Shown: positions 42,052 to 51,602, counted from the first letter of the stretch. The stretch is DNA of 64,000 nucleotides from JAAXKN01 sp036261625 (GCA_036261625.1 DATAKL010000025.1:20414-84413); one strand, 5' to 3'. A program made the numbers and translations. The notes: generated from the letters alone by a model not told the origin.

Positions 42052-43504
42052 CAAACCCGCTAAATGCGTTACACTTGTAGTGGATGATAATCCCGTGGGG
42101 CTATACGCTACCTCAAGAACACTGGGTGCTGAGGGTTTTGATATTATAACTGCTTCAACGGGACAGGAAGCCTTAATGAAGGCCAGGGAAAAACCCGACA
42201 TTATCGTTCTTGACGTTAAACTCCCCGATATCAGCGGATTTGAAGTCTGCCGTTTGCTGAAGTCAGATCCCGAAACCTCCGCGATCCCGGTAATACATCT
42301 TTCTGCAACTTATCTGGATAACGAGTCCAAAGCACAGGGACTTGAAATGGGCGCCGATGCTTACCTGACTCACCCCGTGGAACCCAGAGTCCTTACGGCT
42401 ACAATAAATGCAATGCTAAGAATACGCAAGGCCGAAATGAGCCTGAAGGATGCTGCAGCCAAATGGCAGGCTACTTTTGATGCCATTAACGACGGAGTGT
42501 GCCTGCTTGACTCTGACTTTAAGATCGACAAGTGCAATAAGGCTTTTGAAACTATAACGGGCAAAAAACAGGAGGAAATACTAAACCACAGGTTGTGCGA
42601 CACCTGCCGGGAACTGTGCTCTTTCGATACCAAATACTTTAAGAATTCAATCACAGACAGCCAGGAAATAAAAAATGAAGAAATGCAGGTCAACGGGTCA
42701 TGGTATCTTATAAGCACAGATCTGATTCCCGGACAGAGCGGCAGCTTCACTGGCGCCGTTTTCAAGATGACAAATATTACTCCTGCAAAACATGCCGAGG
42801 AAGAACTGAAAAATACCATGCTGGAACTGGAACGCTCCAACAAGGAGCTCGAACAGTTTGCATACGTGGCAAGCCACGACCTGCAGGAACCATTAAGAAT
42901 GGTCAGCAACTTCACACAGCTCCTCAGCAAACGCTACAAGAACAAACTCGACCAGGACGCCGATACCATGATAAACTTTGCCGTAGACGGCGCCAAAAGA
43001 ATGCAGATGCTAATTACGGACCTTCTGACATTCTCAAGAGTAATGACAAAAGGGATGCCTTTTGAAAGTGTGGACCTCAATGAGATAGTTGCTGCTGTGA
43101 AAAAAAACCTCCAGATGACCTTAAAGGAAACGGAAGCTGAAATTCTGACTGAGCATCTCCCTGTCGTAAAAGCCGATGCTGTTCAGATGATTCAGCTCTT
43201 CCAAAATCTTATAAGCAATGCAATCAAATTCAGAAGCCAGAGAAAGCCGGTTGTAAAAATAAACGCCGCGGGAAAAAAGAATGAATGGGTCTTAAGCGTT
43301 TCGGACAACGGAATCGGCATCGAACCGCAGTTCAGGGACAGAATATTTGTCATTTTCCAGAGACTGCACGACATGACTGAGTACCCGGGCACAGGTATAG
43401 GACTTGCAATATGCAAGAAGATTGTTGAAAGGCACCACGGCAGAATATGGGTGGAATCCACCCCCGGAGAAGGCGCCACATTTTATTTCACCCTGGAAAA
43501 GTGA
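42044..43504 (+). CDS. REC-PAS histidine kinase (HDLQEP type)
   Basis: 486 residues. An N-terminal receiver (about 5-125) has the phosphoacceptor Asp (IIVLDVKLPD) but the usual Lys-Pro near the C-terminus is His-Pro (YLTHPVEPR). A PAS domain (about 140-255) with several cysteines (CRELCSFDTKYF) follows. The kinase core has LEQFAYVASHDLQEPLRMV, LFQNLISNAIKF, DNGIGIEP and GTGIGLAICKKIVERHHGRIWVES, close to those at 4535 and 13154. It is the last gene of the stressosome operon, overlapping the hybrid kinase by 8 bp, and could receive phosphate from it. Confidence 0.93.
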   Translation: MINKPAKCVTLVVDDNPVGLYATSRTLGAEGFDIITASTGQEALMKAREKPDIIVLDVKLPDISGFEVCRLLKSDPETSAIPVIHLSATYLDNESKAQGLEMGADAYLTHPVEPRVLTATINAMLRIRKAEMSLKDAAAKWQATFDAINDGVCLLDSDFKIDKCNKAFETITGKKQEEILNHRLCDTCRELCSFDTKYFKNSITDSQEIKNEEMQVNGSWYLISTDLIPGQSGSFTGAVFKMTNITPAKHAEEELKNTMLELERSNKELEQFAYVASHDLQEPLRMVSNFTQLLSKRYKNKLDQDADTMINFAVDGAKRMQMLITDLLTFSRVMTKGMPFESVDLNEIVAAVKKNLQMTLKETEAEILTEHLPVVKADAVQMIQLFQNLISNAIKFRSQRKPVVKINAAGKKNEWVLSVSDNGIGIEPQFRDRIFVIFQRLHDMTEYPGTGIGLAICKKIVERHHGRIWVESTPGEGATFYFTLEK

Positions 43505-43506
43505 AA

Positions 43507-43525
43507 ACAATTAAAAATTAAAAAG
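43507..43525. repeat. TTAAAAA-family repeat
   Basis: Two units plus the flank GTATAAGACAGCA, matching the minus-strand flank at 17941-17965. Confidence 0.75.
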
Positions 43526-43560
43526 TATAAGACAGCAAACCTCTTATACATTCATTTTTT

Positions 43561-45417
43561 TCATTCCACTTCTGCAGGTTCCTCCTTAGGAAGAAGTGGC
43601 AGAGTAAATGTAAATACTGTCCCCTTACCCGGATGGCTCTCAACCCTGAACCCTCCCTTGTTTTTATCAATAAGTTCCTTGCAGAGTATGAGCCCTAAGC
43701 CCGTTCCCTCCTCGCCTGCAGTGCCTCTGGAAGTATACTTTGAATCTATTCTGAAGATCTGCTCCAATACTTCCCTGCTCATTCCGATGCCTGTATCAGA
43801 AATACTGATTTCTGCGTAATGGCCTTTTTCTTCGGATTTGAGTCTTACCTCACCTCCCCGATTTGTGAACTTTACGGCATTTGAAACAAGGTTACGCAGT
43901 ACGGTTGAAACCATGTTCTGATCGGCAAAGACCACCGTCTGACTGCTGATTTCATTCTTCAGGCAGATTCCCTTTGTTTCAGCATTAGGCATCTGAAGAT
44001 CTACAGTTTCCTCTGCCAATTCGCCCAGTTTTGCAACTGAAGGAAGGTATTCAATTTTTCCCATCTGCAGGCGTGACCACTCGAGAAGGTTGTTTAAGAG
44101 TCCGTAGACCTTCTTTGCCGAAAGATATACCGCCTCTGAAAGTTCTTTTATCTCATCTTTTGGGATCAGATCGTAGCATCTGGCCATATATTCAGCCACT
44201 CCCAGTAGTCCCGAAAACGGGCTTCTCATGTCGTGAGCCAGTATGGAGAAGAACTTGTCCTTGCTCAGATTGAGTTGCTTTAAGGCCAGTTCCGACTTTT
44301 TAAGTTCATTATTCTTCACGAGCAGTTCTGATGTTAATGCCTGCAGGCGTGACTTATTTTCCTCGAGCGCCTCAGCATAGGACTTAAGGACCTGCTCTGA
44401 ATTCTTTTTGTCTGTAACGTCCGTCAGGCGGAAGAGCCAATGGATTCCCAAATTAAATTCAAATTTATTGAGTGAGCCCGCCCCCCAGAATTGTCTTCCG
44501 CTTTTGCTAATGTACTCCACTTCACCCGTCCAGTAATCCTCTTTATCCAAAACATCATCCAAATGCTCCAGGTCTTTTTTCCCCAGAGGATACTTACGGA
44601 AACGGCTTCCAAATGTATTAAAAAGTTCCTCCTTGCTTTGAACGTCAAACATTTTTACTGCAGCCTTATTGCAGCTTTCAATCATGTTTGTTTTAGGATT
44701 AATAATAAAAAGCGCGTCTTTAGCCTCATTAAAGATCATATAGAGGAAAGCCTCATTTTTCTTAAGATTCAGCTCTGCTTTCTTTCTTTTCTTTATATCT
44801 GCGATTATCAAAAAGTAAAAGATTCCAATTACTGAAAGAAACAGGAAAACCATTATGACCAAAGAGGCAAAACCCTTGTCAGATACATGCTGCTGTGAGA
44901 GCATTATCCTGTCCATACGTTTGTCCTCCTCAAGGTCCATCTGATCAATTACAATTCTTAAGCTGTCGACCAGGTTTTGATTTTGGCCTTCCGGCACTAT
45001 TTTTTGTGCATCAGAGCTCTTCCACATTCTCTGGTTCTGAAACAAGGCTTGGTTTCTTTCTAATTTCATGCGTTTCAGACGGTTTAGTATGCCCAGCAGA
45101 TCCTGCTGCCGGGAGTTCCCTTTTGTAAGAACAGAGAAATGGGCTACACTTTGATTCAGACTGTCCAAAGCCAGAAGATATGATTTTAAGAATTCTTTCT
45201 TTCCGGTCAAAAGATAGTGATGGGACTGGATCTCAATCTGCTGCATGTGGTTATTAATGCTCTGAATTTCAGACTGAATAGTATAGGAGTTTTCAATCCA
45301 TTTTCCTCTTTCTATATAGTCCACTCTGCCCTTAAATGTCTGGTAAGTAAAAAAGAACCCAAGAGCAGAAATTAATGCGAACCAGATGGTTATTTTTCTT
45401 TCAATTGTAAATTTCAT
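43561..45417 (-). CDS. CHASE3-type membrane sensor histidine kinase with PAS domain
   Basis: 618 residues. Membrane helix about 8-25, a helical extracytoplasmic CHASE3-like domain (about 35-180) and a second membrane helix (about 185-210; SLVIMVFLFLSVIGIFYFLI). A PAS domain (about 225-345) and a coiled coil lead to HisKA (FFSILAHDMRSPFSGLLG) and HATPase_c (LRNLVSNAVKFT, DTGIGMSR, GTGLGLILCKEL). The phosphoacceptor His is in AHDMRSP. The output partner is not adjacent. No clear ribosome-binding site. Confidence 0.92.
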   Translation of the reverse strand: MKFTIERKITIWFALISALGFFFTYQTFKGRVDYIERGKWIENSYTIQSEIQSINNHMQQIEIQSHHYLLTGKKEFLKSYLLALDSLNQSVAHFSVLTKGNSRQQDLLGILNRLKRMKLERNQALFQNQRMWKSSDAQKIVPEGQNQNLVDSLRIVIDQMDLEEDKRMDRIMLSQQHVSDKGFASLVIMVFLFLSVIGIFYFLIIADIKKRKKAELNLKKNEAFLYMIFNEAKDALFIINPKTNMIESCNKAAVKMFDVQSKEELFNTFGSRFRKYPLGKKDLEHLDDVLDKEDYWTGEVEYISKSGRQFWGAGSLNKFEFNLGIHWLFRLTDVTDKKNSEQVLKSYAEALEENKSRLQALTSELLVKNNELKKSELALKQLNLSKDKFFSILAHDMRSPFSGLLGVAEYMARCYDLIPKDEIKELSEAVYLSAKKVYGLLNNLLEWSRLQMGKIEYLPSVAKLGELAEETVDLQMPNAETKGICLKNEISSQTVVFADQNMVSTVLRNLVSNAVKFTNRGGEVRLKSEEKGHYAEISISDTGIGMSREVLEQIFRIDSKYTSRGTAGEEGTGLGLILCKELIDKNKGGFRVESHPGKGTVFTFTLPLLPKEEPAEVE

Positions 45418-45518
45418 AATTATTAAGTTTCCAGTATTTGCCCCTTGTACAGCCGGCTTTAAGATTACGCCGAAGCTTTTCCTTCAGAGAATGAGAAGCT
45501 GCTTTTCGGATGCATTTA

Positions 45519-46580
45519 TCAGGCGGATAATGGCAGCCTGAGTCTTACTTTTGTATACATGCCGAGTTCACTTTCAATACTAACATCAGCTCCGGATTTC
45601 TCAGCTATTTTCTTTACAATTGCAAGTCCGAAGCCGAGTCCCGCCCTGTGCATCCCCTGCCTGCTGAACTGCAGGAAACTCGAGAGATACTTTATCTGGT
45701 CGGGAGTCATTCCTTTTCCGTAGTCTGTAATTGTTACAACATGGGAGTCACCAGCCAGGGATGAAACAATTTCAATTGGGGAGCCCGGATTGGAAAACCG
45801 GAGAGAATTCTCAAGCACTTCAGTAATCATTCTTGCAAGCTCTGCGGCCGGCAGCGCCAGCAGGGCATCTGAAATATTTAAGATAAAATCCTCTTTTCTT
45901 TTAGAGACTGAGGAAGCCCGTGTAATGCATTCAGTCATTATTTCCATGAGAGAAGATTTATCCGCGGTCTTTGGGCTGTTGTTCTCTTCGAGTTCCACCA
46001 GCAGGAGAAATTTCTCTATCAGCCCGAGCAACCAGCTCCCGGAAGAATTGATCTTTTCAGTCATCTCAAGGATTTCATCCGGCTGCATCTGCCAGTAATT
46101 TTCATTGATCAACTGCGAATATCCGATAATTGGAACCAGGGGCGTTCTGAATTCGTGGCTGATGTTTCGTGCGATACTGTTCTTAAAGTTTTCTATCTTC
46201 TGAAGGATTTTGGCTCTTTTCTTCAGGCGGGTTTCAACCGAGAGCAGGAGGTCTCTAGCCTTAAACGGCTTTGTGATGTAATCATCTGCCCCGGCAAGCA
46301 TCCCTTCCCTATAGTCGGAGAGTTCTGTTTTAGCCGTAAGGAATATGAATGGAATATAGTCATCCTTATCGTCCGAATTTACGCGCCTGAAAAGTTCAAA
46401 GCCGTCCATCGCGGGCATCATTATATCTGAAATAATAAGGTCAGGGGTGTTATTCCCGATCAGTTCCAGTGCCTCAATTCCGTTTTCAGCAGAAAAGACC
46501 TTATAGCCGCTTTTTTTAAGCAGATTTACTATGTTATTCAGGGTAGACAGGCTGTCTTCAACAACAAGAACATCAGCCAT
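45519..46580 (-). CDS. response regulator-histidine kinase fusion (REC-HisKA-HATPase)
   Basis: 353 residues. REC domain (1-120; Asp52 in LIISDIMMPAMDG, Lys in DDYITKPF) followed by HisKA (NISHEFRTPLVPIIG) and HATPase_c (MITEVLENSLRFS, DYGKGMTP, GLGFGLAIVKKIAE). A soluble protein whose kinase may be controlled by its own receiver. GGAT precedes the ATG. It lies between the CHASE3 kinase and the LytTR regulator, all on the minus strand. Confidence 0.92.
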   Translation of the reverse strand: MADVLVVEDSLSTLNNIVNLLKKSGYKVFSAENGIEALELIGNNTPDLIISDIMMPAMDGFELFRRVNSDDKDDYIPFIFLTAKTELSDYREGMLAGADDYITKPFKARDLLLSVETRLKKRAKILQKIENFKNSIARNISHEFRTPLVPIIGYSQLINENYWQMQPDEILEMTEKINSSGSWLLGLIEKFLLLVELEENNSPKTADKSSLMEIMTECITRASSVSKRKEDFILNISDALLALPAAELARMITEVLENSLRFSNPGSPIEIVSSLAGDSHVVTITDYGKGMTPDQIKYLSSFLQFSRQGMHRAGLGFGLAIVKKIAEKSGADVSIESELGMYTKVRLRLPLSA

Positions 46581-46737
46581 TTTTATCCTATAAAAATGAT
46601 AGAATACGAACTAAAATTTGCAAGGAGGAAAATTATATTATTTCCAGTTACCGGCATTCTCAAATGTGGGAACTGGGATATTGATGCAGTAAGTGGGCGT
46701 TTTAAGGAGTAAACGGGAACAAAGCAGTGCCTCTGTC

Positions 46738-47502
46738 TTATCCTTTCATTTTCAGGCGTGTCTTTATCCTGGGAGCATACCTTTTGCTGACTTCCAGAGG
46801 CTCTTCTGTGCTGCGCAGGTAAATCCTGAAGGAGTTGTTAAACCACTTCTCAATCTTTTCCATATACTCAATATTGATGATCGTGGAATGATGTATTCTC
46901 AGGAACTGTTCCTCGGGAAGGAGTTTCTCCCATTCTTTCATGAGTCTTCTAATGAGCTGTTTTTTCCCATCCGCTGTGTGGATATATGAATAACCGTCAT
47001 TGGCGCTGATGAAAACAATTGAAGAGACCTTTATGATTTCCGGCGGATTGCCGGCGGCAATTACAGAGCTGCTTTTAAGTGCTGAGTTCTGCTCTATGTC
47101 CCTGGTTTTATCCAGCAGTTTTCTTTTTATCAGCTCTCTTTTTTCCAGTCTGGCAGAAATTGCCTTAAGAAGGTCGTTTGCCTTAAAAGGTTTTATAAGG
47201 TAATCATCAGCACCAAGCTCCATTCCCATTCTGAGATCGGTCATTTCGGCCCTGGCAGTCAGAAAGATGAATGGAATTGAAGAGGTTTCGCCGGTTGAGC
47301 CCAGCTGCCTGAGTACCTCATAGCCGTTCATGCCCGGCATCATAATATCGCACACAATCAGATCCGGCATTATCTCAAAGGCAAGCTTTACCCCGTCTGT
47401 ACCATTTTCAGCGGCAGTAACCTCATATCCGGCTTTTTCAAGCAGCCGTTTTATAGTATCACATACAGTCTTATGATCTTCAATAACAAGAATTTTTCCC
47501 AT
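46738..47502 (-). CDS. LytTR-family response regulator
   Basis: 254 residues. Receiver domain (1-120; Asp52 in LIVCDIMMPGMNG, KPF lysine) and C-terminal LytTR DNA-binding domain (about 160-254; IIKVSSIVFISANDGYSYIH, then EEQFLRIHHSTIINIEYMEK). The start MGKILVIEDH at 47502 is preferred over an upstream in-frame start (47550), whose extra 16 residues are not REC-like. It probably regulates transcription. The large multi-PAS kinase gene ends about 120 bp upstream, same strand, and is its likely kinase. Confidence 0.92.
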   Translation of the reverse strand: MGKILVIEDHKTVCDTIKRLLEKAGYEVTAAENGTDGVKLAFEIMPDLIVCDIMMPGMNGYEVLRQLGSTGETSSIPFIFLTARAEMTDLRMGMELGADDYLIKPFKANDLLKAISARLEKRELIKRKLLDKTRDIEQNSALKSSSVIAAGNPPEIIKVSSIVFISANDGYSYIHTADGKKQLIRRLMKEWEKLLPEEQFLRIHHSTIINIEYMEKIEKWFNNSFRIYLRSTEEPLEVSKRYAPRIKTRLKMKG

Positions 47503-47618
47503 TTTGAGAACCTTTTCCCCCCAAGGCAGTTTCATAGAAATTTGAGGCATAAAAATAAAAAAAAATATATAAAATTATACAATACTTGTACCCATTAGTC
47601 TTCACAGAAAACTACTCA

Positions 47619-50426
47619 TCACCCGCCGGGCAGAATGACAGAAAACCTTGTCCCTTCTCCAAGTCTGCTTTCAAAGGAAATGCTTCCCTTGTGAAGATCC
47701 ACGCAGTTCTTCACGATGGAAAGCCCCAGACCTGAACCTGGAATATTGGAAACGTTATCAGCCCTGAAAAAAGGCTCAAAAAGGCGTTCCCTGTCCTCAA
47801 CGGGAATTCCGATGCCGTTGTCTTCAACCTCAATACTGATGTAAGAGTCCCCATGGGAGCTGATTTTCAGTCTGACTGTTGCTCCTTCGCCTGAATATTT
47901 GATTGCATTTGACAGAAGGTTCATTAGAATATGTCTTAAGAGTTTTTTATCCATGAAAACAGTTTTTGAATCAAAGGCGGTTTCGAATTCCACCCTGCAT
48001 TTAACCCCATCCATTATGCCGAGGAGAATTTCCCTGATGAAGGATATCAGCTCGAATTGTCCCGGGTCGAATTGCATGCGGCCGCTTTCACTGCGGTTTA
48101 TTAAAAGCACATCATCGAGTAAAGAGGTAAGATAGTCCACGGAATTTTTAATATTGTTCAGGTATCCCTGTTTTTCGCTTTCCTCCATATCGAGGCCGAA
48201 AAGCTCGATCAGTTCAGCCGATGAGAGTATTGCCGTAAGGGGTGTTCTGTACTCGTGAGAAACCATGGAAACAAATTTCGATTTAAGTTTATTAAGTTCT
48301 TTTTCCTTCATAAGCGCGTTATTAATCTCTCTTTCCAGTTCTTTCCTCCTGGTTTCATCGCGCAGATTAGCTATGATATATTTTTCGCCTGATTCCTCCT
48401 GATAAGTGCTCAAATGGGATACAACATCATGCTTGTTTCCCCCGGCATCAGTAAAACTGATTTCACAATCTTTCATCTCCCCCGCTTCCAGCGCCTGCAG
48501 ATTCTTGCCTGTAAAATTTTCTGCTTCATCCTCCGGGAACAGATCATATGCGGTTTTACCAAGCATCTTCTCTTTTTCATGGCCGGTAAGTTTCGCAAAG
48601 GCATCATTTACAAGCACCCATTTGCAGCTGCTGTCTTTTACAAACATGGGATCACCTGCACTGTTGATTACAGCGTTCAGGAAGTTGCGTGAATTCCTGA
48701 GAGCTTCCTGAAGCTCCAGGTGCTGCGTAAAATCCCTGGAATTAATTATAATTCCTTTTATGACCGGGTTATCCAGCTGGTTTGTAAAAATGCTCTCCAG
48801 GTATACATACGATCCGTTCGTATGGCTTACTCTTATGTAATGGGGACCGGAAGTGGAAATCTTATTCTCAAGAAGCATTTTTATAATGCCTGTTAATTTC
48901 GGGACCTCATCAGGATGTACAAACTGCATCATGGACATTCCGCTTCTTTCGCCCGGCTTGTAGCCGAGGATTCTTCCGCAAGCCTGGCTGACATAGTTAA
49001 GTTTTCCATCCTCATCAATCACTGTTATCATATCAGCTGAATGCTGCACCAGGAGACGGAAACGTTCCTCACTTGAGAGCAAAGCGTTTGTCTTTTCTTT
49101 TCTCATGAACGCGCCGCCCAGAATGTCACTGATTATCTTAAACACTGAGGTGGCATCTTCAGGAAACTGTTTTGGGCTCAGGGAACTGAAACCCCAAAAA
49201 CCTATCGGAGTATCATTGAAGACCACAGGGAAAATAACCACGGATCTTATTCCGCGGTTTAGGAAATACTCCTTTTCCCTTGACTCGCCTGAAGGAAGCC
49301 TTTCGATGTCGGACACTATTATGTTTTCATAGCTTAAGAGTTTTTTCATAAACGCCGGCAGTAATGCGCCCTCCAGGTTTGAGACTCCGGGCAGGTTGCG
49401 ACTGATTCTGCTGCTGCGCCATTCGTACATGTTTTCAGCCCTTCCGGTATCCAGGTCAGCTCTATAGAAGTATCCCATATCCATTTCCAGAAATTCCCCG
49501 GCCAGTTTTAATGCCGAATTAAATGCTTCATCCATTTTTTCTGCTGGTACTTTAACAAACTGGTTTAAAACTGTGTAGATCAGGTGTTCGTACTGATAAA
49601 CTCTCTTTAAGAGCTCTTCGGATTTGGTTCTGGCAGTCACATCCTCATATATAAAAAGGCGTCCGAGATACTCATCGCTTTTACCCATAATGGGAGAAGT
49701 AAAGCGCCTGATGATGCGCCCGTCCTTAAATTGAATATCAATTACAGCCGTGTCGAGGCTCTTTACGTCGAGTGACGGGCTGAAGTGCTCGTTATAGTGT
49801 TCAAAATCCCGAAGGTTGGAGTGGCAGAGTCTTAAGAACTCTGAACTTTTAATCTTCTTAATAGCCGCTTTTTCTTCATACTGCTCGACATTCCATATTT
49901 CACAAAACCTGTGATTGCAGTAGAGTATTTCATCAGTCTCATTATTTACTGCAAGCATGCCTAAGGGTGAAGAGTTGCTCATGGTCTTAATAAAATACTC
50001 ATTCCACAGGGCCCTGTCCTCGGCTTTTCTGCGCTCTTCTATTTCTTTTAGGAGTGACTTTCTTTCCTCGTCGAGCAGTTTTGAATACTTCTTCTCCCTG
50101 TCGTAAAGCTTTCTAACCCAGCCGGCAAAACTTCCAAGGGCAAATGACATAATAATAGCTGCCAGTCCGCCGGAAGGGCTAGTATTATGGAAATTAAAGA
50201 TCATAATAAAAAACATGCTGCTTAGAATTATAAAAACGCCGGCCAAAAGCCCCCGCTTTGTTCCCCAAAACCAGCAGGAAGCAACTACAGGCAGAATAAC
50301 AAGAGGGATATGAGGAACGGAAAGAAACTCGTGCAGCAGAACAAAAAGCCCCCAATATACCATAACTCCTGCTGCAATATAGAGCAGATACCGAAGCAAA
50401 AAGGTTTGCCTTAGGATGTTTTTCAT
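47619..50426 (-). CDS. multi-PAS/GAF membrane sensor histidine kinase
   Basis: 935 residues. N-terminal membrane region (about 10-110, four hydrophobic segments), PAS1 (about 145-270), GAF (about 280-445; SVVIFPVVFNDTPIGFWGF), PAS2 (about 455-575; HSADMITVIDEDGKLNYVSQ), PAS3 (about 580-700; NSAGDPMFVKDSSCKWVLVN), HisKA (FVSMVSHEYRTPLTAILSS) and HATPase_c (LMNLLSNAIKYS, DNGIGIPV, GSGLGLSIVKNC). Upstream of the LytTR regulator on the same strand, so it may be its kinase. No good ribosome-binding site. Confidence 0.92.
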   Translation of the reverse strand: MKNILRQTFLLRYLLYIAAGVMVYWGLFVLLHEFLSVPHIPLVILPVVASCWFWGTKRGLLAGVFIILSSMFFIMIFNFHNTSPSGGLAAIIMSFALGSFAGWVRKLYDREKKYSKLLDEERKSLLKEIEERRKAEDRALWNEYFIKTMSNSSPLGMLAVNNETDEILYCNHRFCEIWNVEQYEEKAAIKKIKSSEFLRLCHSNLRDFEHYNEHFSPSLDVKSLDTAVIDIQFKDGRIIRRFTSPIMGKSDEYLGRLFIYEDVTARTKSEELLKRVYQYEHLIYTVLNQFVKVPAEKMDEAFNSALKLAGEFLEMDMGYFYRADLDTGRAENMYEWRSSRISRNLPGVSNLEGALLPAFMKKLLSYENIIVSDIERLPSGESREKEYFLNRGIRSVVIFPVVFNDTPIGFWGFSSLSPKQFPEDATSVFKIISDILGGAFMRKEKTNALLSSEERFRLLVQHSADMITVIDEDGKLNYVSQACGRILGYKPGERSGMSMMQFVHPDEVPKLTGIIKMLLENKISTSGPHYIRVSHTNGSYVYLESIFTNQLDNPVIKGIIINSRDFTQHLELQEALRNSRNFLNAVINSAGDPMFVKDSSCKWVLVNDAFAKLTGHEKEKMLGKTAYDLFPEDEAENFTGKNLQALEAGEMKDCEISFTDAGGNKHDVVSHLSTYQEESGEKYIIANLRDETRRKELEREINNALMKEKELNKLKSKFVSMVSHEYRTPLTAILSSAELIELFGLDMEESEKQGYLNNIKNSVDYLTSLLDDVLLINRSESGRMQFDPGQFELISFIREILLGIMDGVKCRVEFETAFDSKTVFMDKKLLRHILMNLLSNAIKYSGEGATVRLKISSHGDSYISIEVEDNGIGIPVEDRERLFEPFFRADNVSNIPGSGLGLSIVKNCVDLHKGSISFESRLGEGTRFSVILPGG

Positions 50427-50610
50427 TTTTGACTTTTGTTTTTAACAATGAATATTATTGAATGTAAATATATGGAAAAAATAATTCCTGCATAATTATT
50501 TCTGTTTCAGTAAAGTTCAGGAAAATACATAATATTGACAATTTATCTGAAAATTGGTTTTTTGAAGTAAAGACTGCTCTAATCACATTTCGAATAATGA
50601 GGGGGTTAAT

Positions 50611-50946
50611 ATGATTGCTCCTATTGTCATTATAATCATCAGCGCTTTGTTCGGACTTCATATCCTGACGAACATTCTGCAGAATAAGATCACACCCAAA
50701 GTTTCTGTTATAATTCACGGAACGCTGAATGCCATAGCCTTAATAATCGTTATAATAGGCGCAGTAAGGATCGGCTCAGGCCTGCTTACGGCAAGCATGA
50801 TTGTGCTGATAGTTGCTGCATTGGGAGGGTTTTATCTGGTATCAATTGATATCGGTAAAAAACAGATTCCGCCAAAGACATTTGCCATTGTGCATCCGAT
50901 AATAGGCGTTATCGGCCTCATTCTTCTAATTATTTACGCGGCATGA
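50611..50946 (+). CDS. small multi-pass membrane protein
   Basis: 111 residues with four hydrophobic segments (about 2-20, 33-50, 55-75, 90-110). A strong GAGGGGG precedes the ATG by 6 nt. No family is recognised. It is divergent from the multi-PAS kinase gene. A minus-strand frame over the same DNA is rejected. Confidence 0.8.
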   Translation: MIAPIVIIIISALFGLHILTNILQNKITPKVSVIIHGTLNAIALIIVIIGAVRIGSGLLTASMIVLIVAALGGFYLVSIDIGKKQIPPKTFAIVHPIIGVIGLILLIIYAA

Positions 50947-50957
50947 AGAAAAGAGAG

Positions 50958-50981
50958 TTACAATTAAAAATTAAAAAGTGA
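50958..50981. repeat. TTAAAAA-family repeat
   Basis: Two to three TTAAAAA units followed by AGTGAAGAAATCGGG, the shared flank. Confidence 0.8.
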
Positions 50982-50989
50982 AGAAATCG

Positions 50990-51019
50990 GGCAGGAGCTC
51001 TCTTTGCAGGATTCCTGCC
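50990..51019 (+). terminator. terminator of the small membrane protein gene
   Basis: GGCAGGA / TCCTGCC stem with a 16-nt loop, followed by TTTCATATCTT. It sits right after the repeat and has the same core as 7050 and 19979. Confidence 0.6.
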
Positions 51020-51212
51020 TTTCATATCTTAAGCTTCGTCTTTTACAACCGGATGTTTAAGGAACCATTCGAAGTGAGAGCACCTTGCTGTGCCCGGTAT
51101 CATTTGGATTTTTTATGAATTCGTTTATATTACTCCCTATGTCAGCTTCTGCTTAAAGTTCCTTTTACCTGCAATGTTCATGGCTATAATTAATATAAAT
51201 CGAGGGCTGAAC

Positions 51213-51602
51213 ATGATGCGGTTGTTCAATACGGATTCCAAAGGCAATGCTTTTCGGCCGGATGTTGTAGATGCCGTCTGGAAGAAAGCAAGAACAGTTC
51301 CCGGAGCAGATCCGGAGCAGATACGCAAAGACCCTTGCGGAGCTTGGATCGAAAGAAAAAATTTCGGCGTAACATCTCACAAGGGCACAGGCTGGGAAAT
51401 TGACCATATTCTTCCCGTAGAGCGCGGAGGCACAGACAAACTGAACAACCTTCAGGCGCTTCAGTGGGAAAATAACCGTCAGAAAGGAAGCTGTTTTGTG
51501 CTGAAATGCTACATTTCCTATCAGCACCAGGCCGCCCCCCTGATCAAAAAATCAGAGAAGGTTCTGGCTTTAATCCTGGCAATGATTCTTAATACAATCT
51601 GA
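51213..51602 (+). CDS. HNH endonuclease domain protein
   Basis: About 130 residues beginning MMRLFNTDSKGNAF; GAGGG lies 6-7 nt before the ATG at 51213. An upstream in-frame extension looks non-coding. The HNH core is GWEIDHILPVERGGTDKLNN with LQALQWENNRQKGS, giving the conserved His, Asn and second-His/Asn positions. HNH nucleases often sit next to phage terminase or head genes, where they help packaging. Here it lies 294 bp upstream of the portal gene and could be part of that module, although it could also be an independent restriction-type nuclease. Confidence 0.82.
   Translation: MMRLFNTDSKGNAFRPDVVDAVWKKARTVPGADPEQIRKDPCGAWIERKNFGVTSHKGTGWEIDHILPVERGGTDKLNNLQALQWENNRQKGSCFVLKCYISYQHQAAPLIKKSEKVLALILAMILNTI

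Noticed and set aside
50455..50718. Minus-strand 87-residue frame
   Set aside because: It overlaps the divergent small membrane protein gene, which has a strong ribosome-binding site; this frame has none.
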